Assembly: GCF_000484695.1 (NCBI RefSeq)
Contig: NZ_AXVR01000001.1
Span: forward strand, 1 to 64,000
Reading direction: 5' to 3'
Source: Salinispora cortesiana
GTDB taxonomy: Bacteria; Actinomycetota; Actinomycetes; Mycobacteriales; Micromonosporaceae
Length of the DNA: 64,000 bases
Every line of letters begins with the position of its first letter. Positions within the stretch are counted from its first letter, which is position 1. Below, piece after piece: positions 17,794-33,290 of this stretch. The notes under the pieces are model-generated. The model had not been told where the DNA came from, did not search any database, and saw nothing but the letters and a program-made list of their open reading frames with translations. Both the position numbers and the translations under genes were made by a program.

Positions 17794-17866
17794 GCCCCCT
17801 TAGCTCAGTCGGCAGAGCGTCTCCATGGTAAGGAGAAGGTCTACGGTTCGATTCCGTAAGGGGGCT
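17794..17866 (+). tRNA. tRNA-Thr (GGT)
   Basis: A complete cloverleaf: acceptor GCCCCCT/AGGGGGC, D arm GCTC/GAGC, anticodon stem TCTCC/GGAGA with loop ATGGTAA (anticodon GGT), and T arm TACGG-TTCGATT-CCGTA. No CCA is encoded. A TAGGCT box at 17756-17761 could be its -10. Confidence 0.95.
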
Positions 17867-17890
17867 CAGAGGGTCCGGCTGGACCCACCC

Positions 17891-17963
17891 GGCGGTGTAG
17901 CTCAGGTGGCAGAGCAAGCGGCTCATAATCGCTGTGTCGCCGGTTCAAGTCCGGCCACCGCTA
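17891..17963 (+). tRNA. tRNA-Met (CAT), elongator type
   Basis: Acceptor GGCGGTG/CACCGCT (first pair G-U), D arm GCTC/GAGC, anticodon stem AGCGG/TCGCT with loop CTCATAA (anticodon CAT), and T arm GCCGG-TTCAAGT-CCGGC. It lacks the GGG/CCC anticodon-stem pairs and the 1-72 mismatch of initiator tRNA, so it is the elongator. It sits 24 bp after tRNA-Thr and is probably co-transcribed with it. Confidence 0.93.
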
Positions 17964-18000
17964 CTTTCATCCATCGGGCCTCACCCGGCGGATGATGGGA

Positions 18001-18023
18001 CGGGCGCCTTCGGCGCCCGCTTT
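18001..18023 (+). terminator. Terminator after the tRNA pair
   Basis: Perfect 8-bp stem CGGGCGCC/GGCGCCCG (18001-18008 and 18012-18019) with a TTC loop, followed by CTTT. It separates the tRNA transcript from rpmG. Confidence 0.75.
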
Positions 18024-18051
18024 GCATGTCCACGTGCTCAGCGCGTAGGCT
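18022..18051 (+). promoter_or_regulatory. Predicted promoter for rpmG
   Basis: TTGCAT (18022-18027), an 18-bp spacer, and TAGGCT (18046-18051), located about 46 bp before the rpmG start. The fit to the actinobacterial sigma70-type consensus is fair. Confidence 0.5.
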
Positions 18052-18096
18052 GATGCGCCCGTAGTTGTCACCCATTTACGAGGAAGGCACTCCGCC

Positions 18097-18264
18097 GTGG
18101 CGAAGGCGACCGATGTCCGGCCGAAGATCACTTTGGCGTGTGTGGAGTGCAAGGAGCGCAACTACATCACGCGCAAGAACCGGCGTAACGACCCGGACCG
18201 TATCGAGCTGAAGAAGTTCTGCCCGCGCGACGGCCGGCACACGATCCACCGCGAGACCCGCTGA
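18097..18264 (+). CDS. rpmG: 50S ribosomal protein L33
   Basis: 55 residues from GTG with AGGAAGG upstream. The sequence [20 protein letters not shown]...[27 protein letters not shown] is a clear bacterial L33. The first zinc knuckle (CVEC, C15 and C18) is intact. The second reads CPRD, with Asp where zinc-binding L33 proteins have the fourth Cys. It is a 50S component near the E site. The gene order tRNA-Thr, tRNA-Met, rpmG, had-like genes, tRNA-Trp is the known mycobacterial order. Confidence 0.95.
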   Translation: MAKATDVRPKITLACVECKERNYITRKNRRNDPDRIELKKFCPRDGRHTIHRETR

Positions 18265-18377
18265 TCCGGGCGGTCCGCCGCTGATTCAACCCACGGTCGC
18301 CGATCCGCCGACCCGCGTGGCTATGTAGCCGCCGGTCGGGTGGGTCGGCGGCCGTGTTCTGCGTGTAGGTTCGCGGC

Positions 18378-18824
18378 ATGTCCCTGGACCCCTCCTTCGT
18401 CGGCCGGACCTATCCGCCGACCGCCCCCTACCAGGTGGGCCGAGAGAAGATTCGTGAGTTCGCGACCGCAATCGGCGCTACCGAACCGGCCCACCACGAC
18501 CCGACCGTCGCTCGCGCGCTCGGCCATCCGGACGTGGTCGCCCCGCCGACGTTTCCGGTCGTGATCACCATGGCCGCCACCCGTCAGATCGTGGAGGACC
18601 CGGACCTCGGTGTCGACTACAGCCGGGTGGTCCACGGCGATCAGCGCTTCGTCTACACCCGCCCGGTCGTGGCGGGGGATGAGTTGGTCTGCGTCAACAC
18701 CATCGAGGAGGTCCGTACCCGCGGTGGGCACGGGTTCCTGACCACCCGTACCGAGGTCACCACGCCCGATGGTCAGTCGGTGGTCACCGTCTGGTCGAAG
18801 ATTGTCGTACGGGGGGAGGGCTGA
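18378..18824 (+). CDS. MaoC-like dehydratase subunit, HadA/FAS1-like
   Basis: 148 residues of the FAS1-dehydratase/UPF0336 hot-dog family (FVGRTYPPTAPYQVGREKIREFATAIG start, then VVAPPTFPVVI and YTRPVVAGDELVC). In mycobacteria HadA is the non-catalytic, substrate-binding half of the (3R)-hydroxyacyl-ACP dehydratase of FAS-II. The catalytic partner follows immediately. Micromonosporaceae are not known for mycolic acids, so here it more likely serves fatty-acid or polyketide acyl chains (inference). A TAGGTT box ending six bases before the ATG suggests a leaderless transcript. Confidence 0.85.
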   Translation: MSLDPSFVGRTYPPTAPYQVGREKIREFATAIGATEPAHHDPTVARALGHPDVVAPPTFPVVITMAATRQIVEDPDLGVDYSRVVHGDQRFVYTRPVVAGDELVCVNTIEEVRTRGGHGFLTTRTEVTTPDGQSVVTVWSKIVVRGEG

Positions 18825-18825
18825 G

Positions 18826-19218
18826 ATGGAGCTGCCGACCAAGACATTCCGGGTAACCCGGGCGGACCTGATTCGCTATGCGGGTGCCTCGGGAGACTTC
18901 AACCCGATCCACTGGAGCGACCGGGTCGCGACCTCGGTCGGACTGCCCGGCGTGATCGCCCACGGCATGTTCACGATGGCGCTGGTGGGCCGGGCCGTCG
19001 CCGAGTGGGCCGGCGCTGCCGACGCGGTGGTCGACTACGGCGTCCGATTCACCCGGCCGGTCGTTGTCCCAGACGATGAGCAGGGCACCGAGATCGAGGT
19101 GACGGCGGCGATTCGGGAGGTCACCGACGCGGGCTTGACCAGGATCGACATCACCGCGACCTGCCACGGGGAGAAGGTGTTGTCGCAGGCGAAGGCGACC
19201 ATTCGGACGTCCGGCTGA
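18826..19218 (+). CDS. MaoC-like dehydratase subunit, HadB-like (catalytic)
   Basis: 130 residues; ATG one base after the upstream stop, so translation is coupled. It carries the hydratase-2 motif YAGASGDFNPIHW, with the catalytic Asp and His of the D.NP.H signature, and GVIAHGMFTMAL on the central helix. It should dehydrate (3R)-hydroxyacyl thioesters as a heterodimer with the preceding gene product. No HadC paralogue follows, unlike in mycobacteria; tRNA-Trp comes next. Confidence 0.88.
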   Translation: MELPTKTFRVTRADLIRYAGASGDFNPIHWSDRVATSVGLPGVIAHGMFTMALVGRAVAEWAGAADAVVDYGVRFTRPVVVPDDEQGTEIEVTAAIREVTDAGLTRIDITATCHGEKVLSQAKATIRTSG

Positions 19219-19247
19219 CCGGTCTTCGACGCGCGAGGGCGGACCGG

Positions 19248-19277
19248 TTGGGAAAGTCGTGCCACTACCCGTACACT
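19248..19277 (+). promoter_or_regulatory. Predicted promoter for tRNA-Trp
   Basis: TTGGGA (19248-19253), an 18-bp spacer, and TACACT (19272-19277), 66 bp upstream of the tRNA. Transcription may read on into secE-nusG. Confidence 0.6.
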
Positions 19278-19342
19278 GGTCCGCCGTGGGGCACGTGACC
19301 CTGCCCAGCCGTTTTGGCGGGGTGAGGTGACGCTCGCCGCAT

Positions 19343-19415
<73 letters not shown>

Positions 19416-19627
19416 CGCCTCAGGCCTGATCGTTTCGTGGGTCGCGTCGCCAGCTGGTGACGTCCGGCCCGTGGTGGTGGTATCGGCGGGGCGGCTCCGA
19501 GGCACTCGGGCCCCCTAGTTCGGACCGCCGGCTACGGCCCGTCGCGGACGGTCGGGCCGGCCGGCGTGACCAGACGCCGCGTATGCTGTGACGGCGTGCG
19601 AACCGACATCCCGCGATGGAGGGCGAT

Positions 19628-20008
19628 GTGGCCGACAACAAGCGGCGCGGCGAGGATGCCGAAGACGAGCGTCCGGATGGCGAGCTCGACGCTGTCAGCG
19701 ATGCCGGCGCCGACAAGGAGTCAGCCTCCCGGGGTGAGAGCGCGACCAGTTCGCGGTCCCGGGCCGAGTCGGTCGACCGGTCCAAGAGCCGTGCCCAGGG
19801 TGACAAGGTTGGGCCGTTCGGTCGAGTCACGCGATTCGTCCGCGAGGTCGTGGCTGAGCTGCGTAAGGTCATCTGGCCGACTCGCAAGGAGCTGTTGACC
19901 TACGCCTCCGTGGTGATCGTGTTCGTCGCCGTGATGCTAGCGATCGTGGCTGGCCTGGACCTCGCCTTCGCCGAGGGTGTGCTGTGGGTCTTCGGTAACC
20001 CCAGCTGA
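19628..20008 (+). CDS. secE: Preprotein translocase subunit SecE
   Basis: 126 residues from GTG 19628, chosen because GGAGGG precedes it; an ATG at 19616 lacks a ribosome site. A charged, low-complexity N-terminal extension (about 60 residues, rich in Asp, Glu, Ser and Arg) precedes the canonical SecE segment FVREVVAELRKVIWPTRKELLTY and one membrane helix. SecE clamps SecY in the SecYEG channel. nusG follows at 38 bp in the same orientation, the universal secE-nusG pairing. A TATGCT box at 19582-19587 may be a local -10. Confidence 0.95.
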   Translation: MADNKRRGEDAEDERPDGELDAVSDAGADKESASRGESATSSRSRAESVDRSKSRAQGDKVGPFGRVTRFVREVVAELRKVIWPTRKELLTYASVVIVFVAVMLAIVAGLDLAFAEGVLWVFGNPS

Positions 20009-20046
20009 CCGGCTGACTGTGCTGATAGTGACGGAAGTGAGCAAGC

Positions 20047-20775
20047 GTGCCTGAGTACGACGAGACCGCCGAGCCTGTGGACGAGCAGTCCACGGTCGCG
20101 ACGGCGGCTGGTGAGATGTCGGTTGAGGCCGCCAGCGAGCCGGAGCTCTCCGCCAGCGCCAGCGAGCCGGCCGAGGAGAAGGAGTTCGACCCGGTCGCCG
20201 AGCTGCGTCAGAAGCTGCGCTACGCGCCGGGCGACTGGTATGTGGTGCACTCCTACGCCGGCTACGAGAACAAGGTCAAGACCAACCTCGAGACCCGGAT
20301 CACCTCCCTCGACATGGAGGACTACATCTATCAGGTCGAGGTGCCGACCCGGGACGAGGTTGAGGTCAAGAACGGCAAGCGTTCCCAGATCCAGGCCAAG
20401 GTCTTCCCCGGCTACATCCTGGTGCGGATGGAGCTCACCGCGGAGTCGTACTCCTGCGTGCGGAACACGCCCGGTGTGACCGGCTTCGTGGGCGCCACCG
20501 ACCGGGCCGACCGTCCTGCGCCGCTGAGCCTCGATGAGGTGCTGAAGTGGCTGGCGCCAGCGGTCGAGGCCGTGGAGAAGAAGGCGAAGCCCGAGGTTAA
20601 GGTCCTCGACTTCGAGGTCGGCGACTCGGTCACCGTCACCGACGGTGCCTTCGCCTCCCTGCCGGCGACGATCAGCGAGATCAACGCCGACCAGCAGAAG
20701 CTCAAGGTGCTGGTGTCGATCTTCGGTCGAGAGACGCCGGTGGAGCTGAACTTCAACCAGGTCGCCAAGATCTGA
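20047..20775 (+). CDS. nusG: Transcription termination/antitermination factor NusG
   Basis: 242 residues, GTG start. An acidic N-terminal extension of about 55 residues is followed by the NGN domain ([22 protein letters not shown], then [11 protein letters not shown] and [12 protein letters not shown]). A C-terminal KOW domain follows ([46 protein letters not shown]). NusG binds the RNA polymerase clamp and links it to Rho or to S10. The acidic extension is common in actinobacterial NusG. A strong stem-loop follows the stop codon. Confidence 0.97.
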   Translation: MPEYDETAEPVDEQSTVATAAGEMSVEAASEPELSASASEPAEEKEFDPVAELRQKLRYAPGDWYVVHSYAGYENKVKTNLETRITSLDMEDYIYQVEVPTRDEVEVKNGKRSQIQAKVFPGYILVRMELTAESYSCVRNTPGVTGFVGATDRADRPAPLSLDEVLKWLAPAVEAVEKKAKPEVKVLDFEVGDSVTVTDGAFASLPATISEINADQQKLKVLVSIFGRETPVELNFNQVAKI

Positions 20776-20781
20776 CCTTTC

Positions 20782-20821
20782 AGTACGTCGGCGGTGGGTG
20801 CATACCCGCCGCCGACGTACT
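20782..20821 (+). terminator. Terminator between nusG and rplK
   Basis: An 18-bp stem (20782-20799 with 20804-20821, one G-U pair) closed by a GCAT tetraloop and followed by CGTTTC. Being very stable, it probably ends the secE-nusG transcript. A TACCCT box at 20880-20885 may be the -10 for rplK. Confidence 0.75.
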
Positions 20822-20968
20822 CGTTTCTGGCCAGGGCGGCTGGCAGCCGGACCCCGGAAGGCCGGCCGTCGGCGTGCGCTACCCTAGAACGTCGCCGTCT
20901 ACGCGGCATGCTGACCGTGCATGCCCGACAGGCGGTGCGAATTCCCGTTTCACGTCCCAGGAAGTGAC

Positions 20969-21400
20969 ATGCCTCCGAAGAAGAAGCTCGTCAAGACGTT
21001 CACGCTTCAGCTGCCGGCGGGCCAGGCCACCCCGGCGCCGCCGGTTGGCCCCGCGCTGGGTCAGCACGGTGTGAACATCATGGAGTTCTGCAAGTCCTAC
21101 AACGCGCAGACCGAGTCCCAGCGGGGCGACATCGTCCCCGCCGAGATCAGCGTCTACGAGGACCGCACGTTCACCTTCGTGCTGAAGACCCCGCCCGCTG
21201 CCCGGCTGCTGATCAAGGCTGCTGGTGTGGCGAAGGGCTCGGGCGTCCCGCACCTGGAGAAGGTCGGCCAGGTCAGCCGCGCCCAGCTGCGGGAGATCGC
21301 CGAGAAGAAGATGGCGGACCTCAACGCCAAGGACCTCGACCAGGCCGAGAAGATCATCGCCGGCACCGCCCGGTCGATGGGCCTGAACGTCGTCGACTGA
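20969..21400 (+). CDS. rplK: 50S ribosomal protein L11
   Basis: 143 residues, the standard length; ATG with AGGAAG upstream. N-terminal [41 protein letters not shown] is the L11 signature. The paired prolines and the glycine-rich loop lie at the thiopeptide/GTPase-centre interface. L11 binds 23S helices 43/44 and controls factor binding and RelA activation. rplA follows 80 bp downstream in the same transcript. Confidence 0.98.
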   Translation: MPPKKKLVKTFTLQLPAGQATPAPPVGPALGQHGVNIMEFCKSYNAQTESQRGDIVPAEISVYEDRTFTFVLKTPPAARLLIKAAGVAKGSGVPHLEKVGQVSRAQLREIAEKKMADLNAKDLDQAEKIIAGTARSMGLNVVD

Positions 21401-21480
21401 CCGAAGCCGACCCGCCGATCCCGTTTGTGGGAGGGCTCGCGAGCGCCGCGGCCCGCCAGAGACCACAGGAGTAACAACAG

Positions 21481-22197
21481 ATGCAGCACAGCAAGAACTA
21501 CCGCAAGGCGGCTGCGGCCATCGACCGGTCGAAGCTGTACACCCCCGCCGAGGCCGTCAAGCTGGCCAAGGAGACCACCTCGGTCAAGTTCGACGCCACG
21601 GTCGAGGTCGCGATGCGCCTCGGTGTCGACCCGCGTAAGGCGGACCAGATGGTTCGCGGCACGGTCAACCTGCCGCACGGCACCGGTAAGACCGCGCGCG
21701 TGATCGTGTTCGCCGCCGGCGCGAAGGCCGAGGAGGCCGTCGCCGCCGGTGCCGACGAGGTGGGCACGGACGAGCTGGTCGCCCGGATCCAGGGCGGATG
21801 GCTCGATTTCGACGCGGCGATCGCCACGCCGGACCAGATGGCCAAGATCGGTCGGATCGCGCGGATCCTGGGCCCGCGCGGTCTCATGCCGAACCCGAAG
21901 ACCGGCACGGTGACGATGAACGTCGCCAAGGCCGTCGCGGACATCAAGGGCGGAAAGATCGCTTTCCGGGTGGACAAGCACTCCAACCTGCACCTGATCA
22001 TCGGTAAGGCCTCGTTCTCCGAGAGCCAGCTGGTGGAGAACTACGCGGCGGTCCTCGAGGAGATCCTGCGGGTGAAGCCGTCCGCGGCCAAGGGTAAGTA
22101 CCTGCGGAAGGTCACCCTCACCACCACGATGGGCCCGGGTGTTCCGATCGACCCGAACGTGGTGAAGAACCTGCAGGAGGGCTCTGCCGAGGGCTGA
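21481..22197 (+). CDS. rplA: 50S ribosomal protein L1
   Basis: 238 residues; ATG after CAGGAG. Conserved blocks are [68 protein letters not shown] and [22 protein letters not shown]1 forms the mobile L1 stalk at the E site and in many bacteria represses its own operon by binding the mRNA. It ends just before a strong stem-loop, so rplKA appears to be a bicistron. Confidence 0.98.
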   Translation: MQHSKNYRKAAAAIDRSKLYTPAEAVKLAKETTSVKFDATVEVAMRLGVDPRKADQMVRGTVNLPHGTGKTARVIVFAAGAKAEEAVAAGADEVGTDELVARIQGGWLDFDAAIATPDQMAKIGRIARILGPRGLMPNPKTGTVTMNVAKAVADIKGGKIAFRVDKHSNLHLIIGKASFSESQLVENYAAVLEEILRVKPSAAKGKYLRKVTLTTTMGPGVPIDPNVVKNLQEGSAEG

Positions 22198-22211
22198 GCA
22201 CGACTGCGTTT

Positions 22212-22245
22212 GAACGGGGCCCCGCCAGCTGGTGGGGCCCCGTTC
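22212..22245 (+). terminator. Terminator after rplA
   Basis: Stem GAACGGGGCCCC/GGGGCCCCGTTC (22212-22223 and 22234-22245), extended inward by CCAGCTGG, followed by GGCTTTCT. It separates rplKA from rplJL. Confidence 0.8.
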
Positions 22246-22307
22246 GGCTTTCTGGCTGACCCCTCTGGTGGTGCCGAGCGGTGGGGTAGCCGGCTCGCGG
22301 GGGCGGT

Positions 22308-22338
22308 TTGGCAGCCGCCCCGGGGCATCGTGTATTCT
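22308..22338 (+). promoter_or_regulatory. Predicted promoter for rplJ-rplL
   Basis: TTGGCA (22308-22313) and TATTCT (22333-22338) with a rather long 19-bp spacer. It sits 258 bp before rplJ, just upstream of the L10 leader. Confidence 0.5.
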
Positions 22339-22344
22339 TGCGGC

Positions 22345-22514
22345 GAAGTTCCACCCAGAGACCGCTGGTCACCGTGCCTCGGCACGGTCGAAGGTTCCGC
22401 GCAGACGGGCGACCCGCGCAGGGCGGTAAGCGAAAGTCGGCTGTCTCCCGTGGTCCGCCGACTATGGTGCCAGCACCAGCCTTTCGCCCCGTGCGCCCTG
22501 CGCCGGGGCTTTTC
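22345..22514 (+). promoter_or_regulatory. L10-type leader with attenuator upstream of rplJ
   Basis: The transcribed leader is densely structured: GTGCCTCGGCAC-type and GCG-rich hairpins, then a C-rich segment. It ends in an intrinsic terminator-like hairpin GCCCCG/CGGGGC (22486-22491 and 22504-22509) followed by TTTTCTCGTT. Position and layout match the known L10 leader, where the L10-L12 complex binds the mRNA and represses rplJL. Binding and attenuation are inferred from family knowledge. Confidence 0.65.
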
Positions 22515-22595
22515 TCGTTGCCGTGTTTCCTCCGGATCCGTCGTCGGTTACCGCCGACGACGGTGACCAGCCTGGAGCAACGAGAGAGGAGGGAC

Positions 22596-23141
22596 ATGGC
22601 GGACAAGCCGATCCGGGCCGACAAGGCCACGGCCGTCGTCGAGCTGACCGAGAGCTTCCGCAACGCGGGCGCGACCGTGCTGACCGAATACCGCGGTCTG
22701 ACGGTCTCCCAGCTGACCCAGCTGCGGCGCTCGCTCGGCACGGAGACCACCTACACCATCGCCAAGAACACGCTGGCCAAGCGTGCCGCGGCGGACGCGG
22801 GTATCTCCGGGCTCGACGAGCTGTTCACCGGTCCTACCGCGCTGACTTTCGTTTCGGGCGACGTCGTCGAGGCGGCCAAGGGTCTTCGCGACTTTGCGAA
22901 GACCAACCCGAAGCTGGTCATCAAGGGCGGTGTTTTCGAGGGCAAGGCCATCTCTGCGGCCGAGGTCACGAAGCTCGCCGACCTGGAGTCCCGCGAGGTG
23001 CTGCTGGCCAAGCTGGCCGGTGCCATGAAGGGCAACCTGAGCAAGGCCGCGTCGCTGTTCCAGGCGCCGATGGCCAAGACGGCCCGCCTGGCGGCTGCCC
23101 TGCAGGACAAGCGCGAGAAGGAGGGCGCCGAGGCGGCCTGA
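22596..23141 (+). CDS. rplJ: 50S ribosomal protein L10
   Basis: 181 residues, ATG after AGAGAGGAGGG. Conserved blocks are [48 protein letters not shown] and [39 protein letters not shown]. The C-terminal helix carries L7/L12 dimers. L10 anchors the L7/L12 stalk to 23S rRNA and with L12 represses this operon through the upstream leader. rplL follows at 55 bp. Confidence 0.98.
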   Translation: MADKPIRADKATAVVELTESFRNAGATVLTEYRGLTVSQLTQLRRSLGTETTYTIAKNTLAKRAAADAGISGLDELFTGPTALTFVSGDVVEAAKGLRDFAKTNPKLVIKGGVFEGKAISAAEVTKLADLESREVLLAKLAGAMKGNLSKAASLFQAPMAKTARLAAALQDKREKEGAEAA

Positions 23142-23196
23142 GGCCGCCCCGGTGCACACGATTCTTAGCAACACCACTTGAGAAAGGACGCCAGAT

Positions 23197-23583
23197 ATGG
23201 CGAAGCTCAGCACCGACGAGCTGCTCGACGCGTTCAAGGAGATGACGCTGATCGAGCTCTCTGAGTTCGTGAAGCAGTTCGAGGAGACCTTCGAGGTCAC
23301 CGCCGCGGCTCCGGTCGCCGTTGCCGCTGGCGCCCCGGCCGGCGGTGCTGCTGCCCCGGTCGAGGAGGAGAAGGACGAGTTCGACGTCGTCCTTGAGGCC
23401 GACGGTGGCAAGAAGATCCAGGTCATCAAGGTCGTGCGTGAGCTGACCGGCCTGGGTCTCAAGGAGGCCAAGGACCTGGTTGAGTCCGCGCCGAAGGCGA
23501 TCCTGGAGAAGGCCAACAAGGAGACGGCCGACAAGGCCAAGGCCAAGCTCGAGGGCGAGGGCGCCAAGGTCACCCTCAAGTGA
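23197..23583 (+). CDS. rplL: 50S ribosomal protein L7/L12
   Basis: 128 residues. The N-terminal dimerisation domain ([30 protein letters not shown]) is followed by an Ala/Pro/Gly hinge and the C-terminal domain ([39 protein letters not shown]), which recruits elongation factors. The ATG is preceded by AAAGGA. A strong hairpin lies about 60 bp after the stop codon. Confidence 0.98.
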   Translation: MAKLSTDELLDAFKEMTLIELSEFVKQFEETFEVTAAAPVAVAAGAPAGGAAAPVEEEKDEFDVVLEADGGKKIQVIKVVRELTGLGLKEAKDLVESAPKAILEKANKETADKAKAKLEGEGAKVTLK

Positions 23584-23644
23584 CCTTGCGTTAACCCTAC
23601 GGGGTGGCCCGGTGTACCTGAGCCGGGGCACATTCCGGCACGAC

Positions 23645-23675
23645 GGGCGGTGATCCGGTCAGCGGATCGCCGCCC
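23645..23675 (+). terminator. Stem-loop between rplL and rpoB
   Basis: 12-bp stem GGGCGGTGATCC/GGATCGCCGCCC (one G-U) with a 7-nt loop (23657-23663) and no T-run. It may terminate or process the rplJL transcript. Confidence 0.6.
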
Positions 23676-23987
23676 GCCCGTGTTGGTGGCGCGGGCCGCC
23701 GTTGCCGAGCCGGGCATCTGTGCTGTGCCCGTGGTGGTGCCGGCGGCTCCGGCGCTGGCTGGGGGGTGGCGGGTCGCAGCGGGCGGTAACCGGCCCTTGA
23801 CGCGGCCCGGCCCGGCAGGCACGCTGAACCCAGCAAGACCTTCCGCGCTTGCAACGGCCGCCACTTGGCTGAGGCCCTCGGCGAGATGATCGCCCGATGG
23901 TCGCAGGTGGCCCGGTGGGAGCGTCGCGTTCTGAGCGGCCCGGCATGAGGTCCCGAGGCGCGTTCCGCGATGACCTGCGGGGTTGGC

Positions 23988-24016
23988 TGGACAGAGGCTT
24001 GCCTCTCGGCTACACT
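23988..24016 (+). promoter_or_regulatory. Predicted rpoBC promoter
   Basis: TGGACA (23988-23993), a 17-bp spacer, and TACACT (24011-24016). This is a near-consensus sigma70-type promoter, giving a leader of about 120 nt before the rpoB TTG. The rest of the 23676-23987 interval shows no gene. Confidence 0.75.
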
Positions 24017-24143
24017 GCTAGTTTGCGCTGCCTTCCGAATTTACCCCTGCTCGGAAATGTCCGTTTGTGGATATTTCTGGTGGGGTTATTGGAGTGCGCG
24101 CGTACCAGCCGTTCTGCAGCACCGGTCCTCGGAAGGACGCATC

Positions 24144-27575
<3,432 letters not shown>

Positions 27576-27582
27576 GTGGCGA

Positions 27583-27651
27583 GGGTTGCGGGCTGGCCGG
27601 GCCTGGCACTTCCGGCCTGATCCGGAAAGTGTGCCGGCCGGCCCGCAACCC
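27583..27651 (+). terminator. Large stem-loop between rpoB and rpoC
   Basis: Outer 18-bp stem (27583-27600 with 27634-27651, one G-U) enclosing a second hairpin built on CACTTCCGG / CCGGAAAGTG. There is no T-run. As rpoC must be co-expressed, a processing or stability role is more likely than full termination. Confidence 0.65.
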
Positions 27652-27696
27652 CGCCGAGAGCTAGCTAGAGATCAGACACGACACGAGGGATATAAC

Positions 27697-31590
<3,894 letters not shown>

Positions 31591-31601
31591 GCACGGTTGT
31601 C

Positions 31602-31634
31602 GACGCGGCCCCCGGCGATGCCGGGGGCCGCGTC
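31602..31634 (+). terminator. rpoBC operon terminator
   Basis: Perfect 15-bp GC-rich stem (31602-31616 with 31620-31634) and a 3-nt loop, 12 bp after the rpoC stop. No T-run. Confidence 0.8.
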
Positions 31635-31674
31635 GTGTCCGGCGGTGTCGGTGCCGGCCGCTATCGTCCCCGGC

Positions 31675-32022
31675 ATGTCCGACAGTCCGCTGCGTAAGGT
31701 AGACACCGTCTTCGTCAAGGTCGATGATCCACATGCTGTGGCTGGGTGGTACCAGGAGACCCTGGGCTGGTCCGAGCTCTTCCGCACCTCGCACATCGTG
31801 GTGCTCCAGGCCCCCGAGGGCCCGCCGGTGACCCTGCTCAACCCGGCGGGGGGCGAGTGGTCCGGCTTCAACTTCCACGCCCCGGACGCCGTCGCCGCCC
31901 GTCGGTGGTTGATCGAGCGTGGGGCTGAGGTCGGTGAGCTGAATCAGGCCCCTGATCAGCCAGTGACCTGGTTCTGGTTTCGTGATCCGCTCGGTAACCG
32001 GCTCGAGGTCTGTTCCTATTAG
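31675..32022 (+). CDS. VOC/glyoxalase-like family protein
   Basis: 115 residues. VOC motifs are DTVFVKVDDPHAVAGWYQETLGW at the start and WFWFRDPLGNRLEVCSY at the end. It is the third VOC protein in the window and shares no obvious closeness with the other two. The ATG has no Shine-Dalgarno, but a TATCGT box (31662-31667) lies seven bases upstream, suggesting a leaderless mRNA. The substrate is unknown. It sits between the rpoBC and rpsL operons with two small membrane-protein genes. Confidence 0.78.
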   Translation: MSDSPLRKVDTVFVKVDDPHAVAGWYQETLGWSELFRTSHIVVLQAPEGPPVTLLNPAGGEWSGFNFHAPDAVAARRWLIERGAEVGELNQAPDQPVTWFWFRDPLGNRLEVCSY

Positions 32023-32042
32023 CGCCCGGGCATGATGGGGGC

Positions 32043-32414
32043 ATGAGCACCGCTTCCGGGACCACCCCACTCGCCCTGCTGGGGTTGCCCCGGCACCCGC
32101 AGGACCCGGATCCGGTGCGGTCAACCAAGGCCCGGGCAGTCTTCGCGCTCGGGCTGTTCGGAGCCCTGACCGGCCTGTTCGTCGGGGGAGCGGTGCCGGC
32201 CACGGTGGCACTCGTGTTGGCGCGGCAGGCGCGTCGTGAGGCGTACCTTTCTGGGGGGTTTCTCACCGGTGCGGCGTGGCTGCGCCGAGGAGAGCGACTG
32301 GCCTGGACCGGCCTGTTGCTGACCCTGGTCGTGGTGACCGTCATGGTGGTGATCGGTGTCATCCAGCTGGCGGAGGCCCCCTACGGCCAGGATTTCGCCC
32401 CGAACGTGGATTGA
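32043..32414 (+). CDS. Small two-helix membrane protein
   Basis: 123 residues. A polar N-terminus precedes a hydrophobic segment with the pattern AVFALGLFGALTGLFVGGAVPATVALVLARQA (about 32-63). After a loop, a second long helix (LAWTGLLLTLVVVTVMVVIGVIQL, about 86-109) and a short acidic end follow. The layout resembles DUF4190-type proteins, but the function is unknown. A CATGAT box six bases before the ATG suggests leaderless expression. The next gene encodes another protein of the same general type. Confidence 0.65.
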   Translation: MSTASGTTPLALLGLPRHPQDPDPVRSTKARAVFALGLFGALTGLFVGGAVPATVALVLARQARREAYLSGGFLTGAAWLRRGERLAWTGLLLTLVVVTVMVVIGVIQLAEAPYGQDFAPNVD

Positions 32415-32516
32415 CCGCTGGGAGCGTTGACCAAGTCGGGCATCGCCCGCTGGCCGCGCAGCGGTAGCCTGACCGATGTTCGGCGCTTGGGCGTCGACGG
32501 TCGACTTGGAGGACCT

Positions 32517-33134
32517 GTGACCGATCCGGCACGCCCGCCGGGCACCGACCCGGCGGTGCCCGGCGGGCCGCAGGGGCCAGCTGAGGGTGAGCCCCGTCCG
32601 TCGGGCCCTGGGGCGCCGCCGCCGGACCCGTGGGCCCGGCCACCAGCGCCGTCCGGCCCGGCGGGCACGCCACCGACCTCAACCCCCGGATGGGGTCCCC
32701 TGCCAGTGGTCTCTCCGCCGCCGCCGCGGGACGCGTTGGGTCAGCCGAGTCGGATTCATCCGGTGCCGGGTACACCCTTCGGGGTGGTACACCTCGACGT
32801 ACCGGCGGTCACCTCTGGTCTCGCGGTGGGGTCTCTGATCGCGGGAATCGTTTCGATTCTGGTCTCGTTGCTGGTGGCCTGTGTCGGCGTGGTTGGGGCG
32901 GATGGAGACGGTGCGTGGGCCGCGGGAGCCTTCACCGCGCTGGGCGCTTTCACCGGGGCGGGTGCTGTTGGTGTCGGTTTGTTCGGGCTCCAGCAGATCC
33001 GTCGGCCGATGCCGCCGCCGGCGGTCCGGTTCACCGGGCGGGGCCTGGCCTGGGCCGGGGTGAGCTGCGGTGGTGCCGGGCTGCTGCTCAACGCGGGCGG
33101 GCTTGGGTTGGCGTTGCTCCTGGGGTTGTCCTGA
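32517..33134 (+). CDS. Proline-rich membrane protein, DUF4190-like
   Basis: 205 residues from GTG 32517 (GGAGGA six bases upstream). About 85 residues are Pro/Gly/Ala-rich and presumably cytoplasmic. Three hydrophobic stretches follow: VTSGLAVGSLIAGIVSILVSLLVACVGVV, ALGAFTGAGAVGVGLFGLQQI and LAWAGVSCGGAGLLLNAGGLGLALLLGL. Such Pro-rich plus DUF4190-like proteins are common in actinobacteria, and some neighbour cell-wall or stress genes. No function can be assigned. It lies upstream of the rpsL operon. Confidence 0.65.
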   Translation: MTDPARPPGTDPAVPGGPQGPAEGEPRPSGPGAPPPDPWARPPAPSGPAGTPPTSTPGWGPLPVVSPPPPRDALGQPSRIHPVPGTPFGVVHLDVPAVTSGLAVGSLIAGIVSILVSLLVACVGVVGADGDGAWAAGAFTALGAFTGAGAVGVGLFGLQQIRRPMPPPAVRFTGRGLAWAGVSCGGAGLLLNAGGLGLALLLGLS

Positions 33135-33290
33135 CCACCGGGTTTGTGCCTGATTGTGTGGGTGTTGGGAACCGAGGGCCGGGGGATCGTCGCCGGGTGC
33201 AGCCGGTACACTCGACTCGGTAGGTGCCCGGCGCGGGCGCACAGGCCGAACGGTTCTCGACCGGTGGGTGGACCCACTGGCCGCCCAGTT

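Noticed and set aside
18097-18264. Frameshift or sequencing error in rpmG
   Set aside because: The frame is intact to a normal L33 C-terminus; the CPRD reading is a simple substitution.
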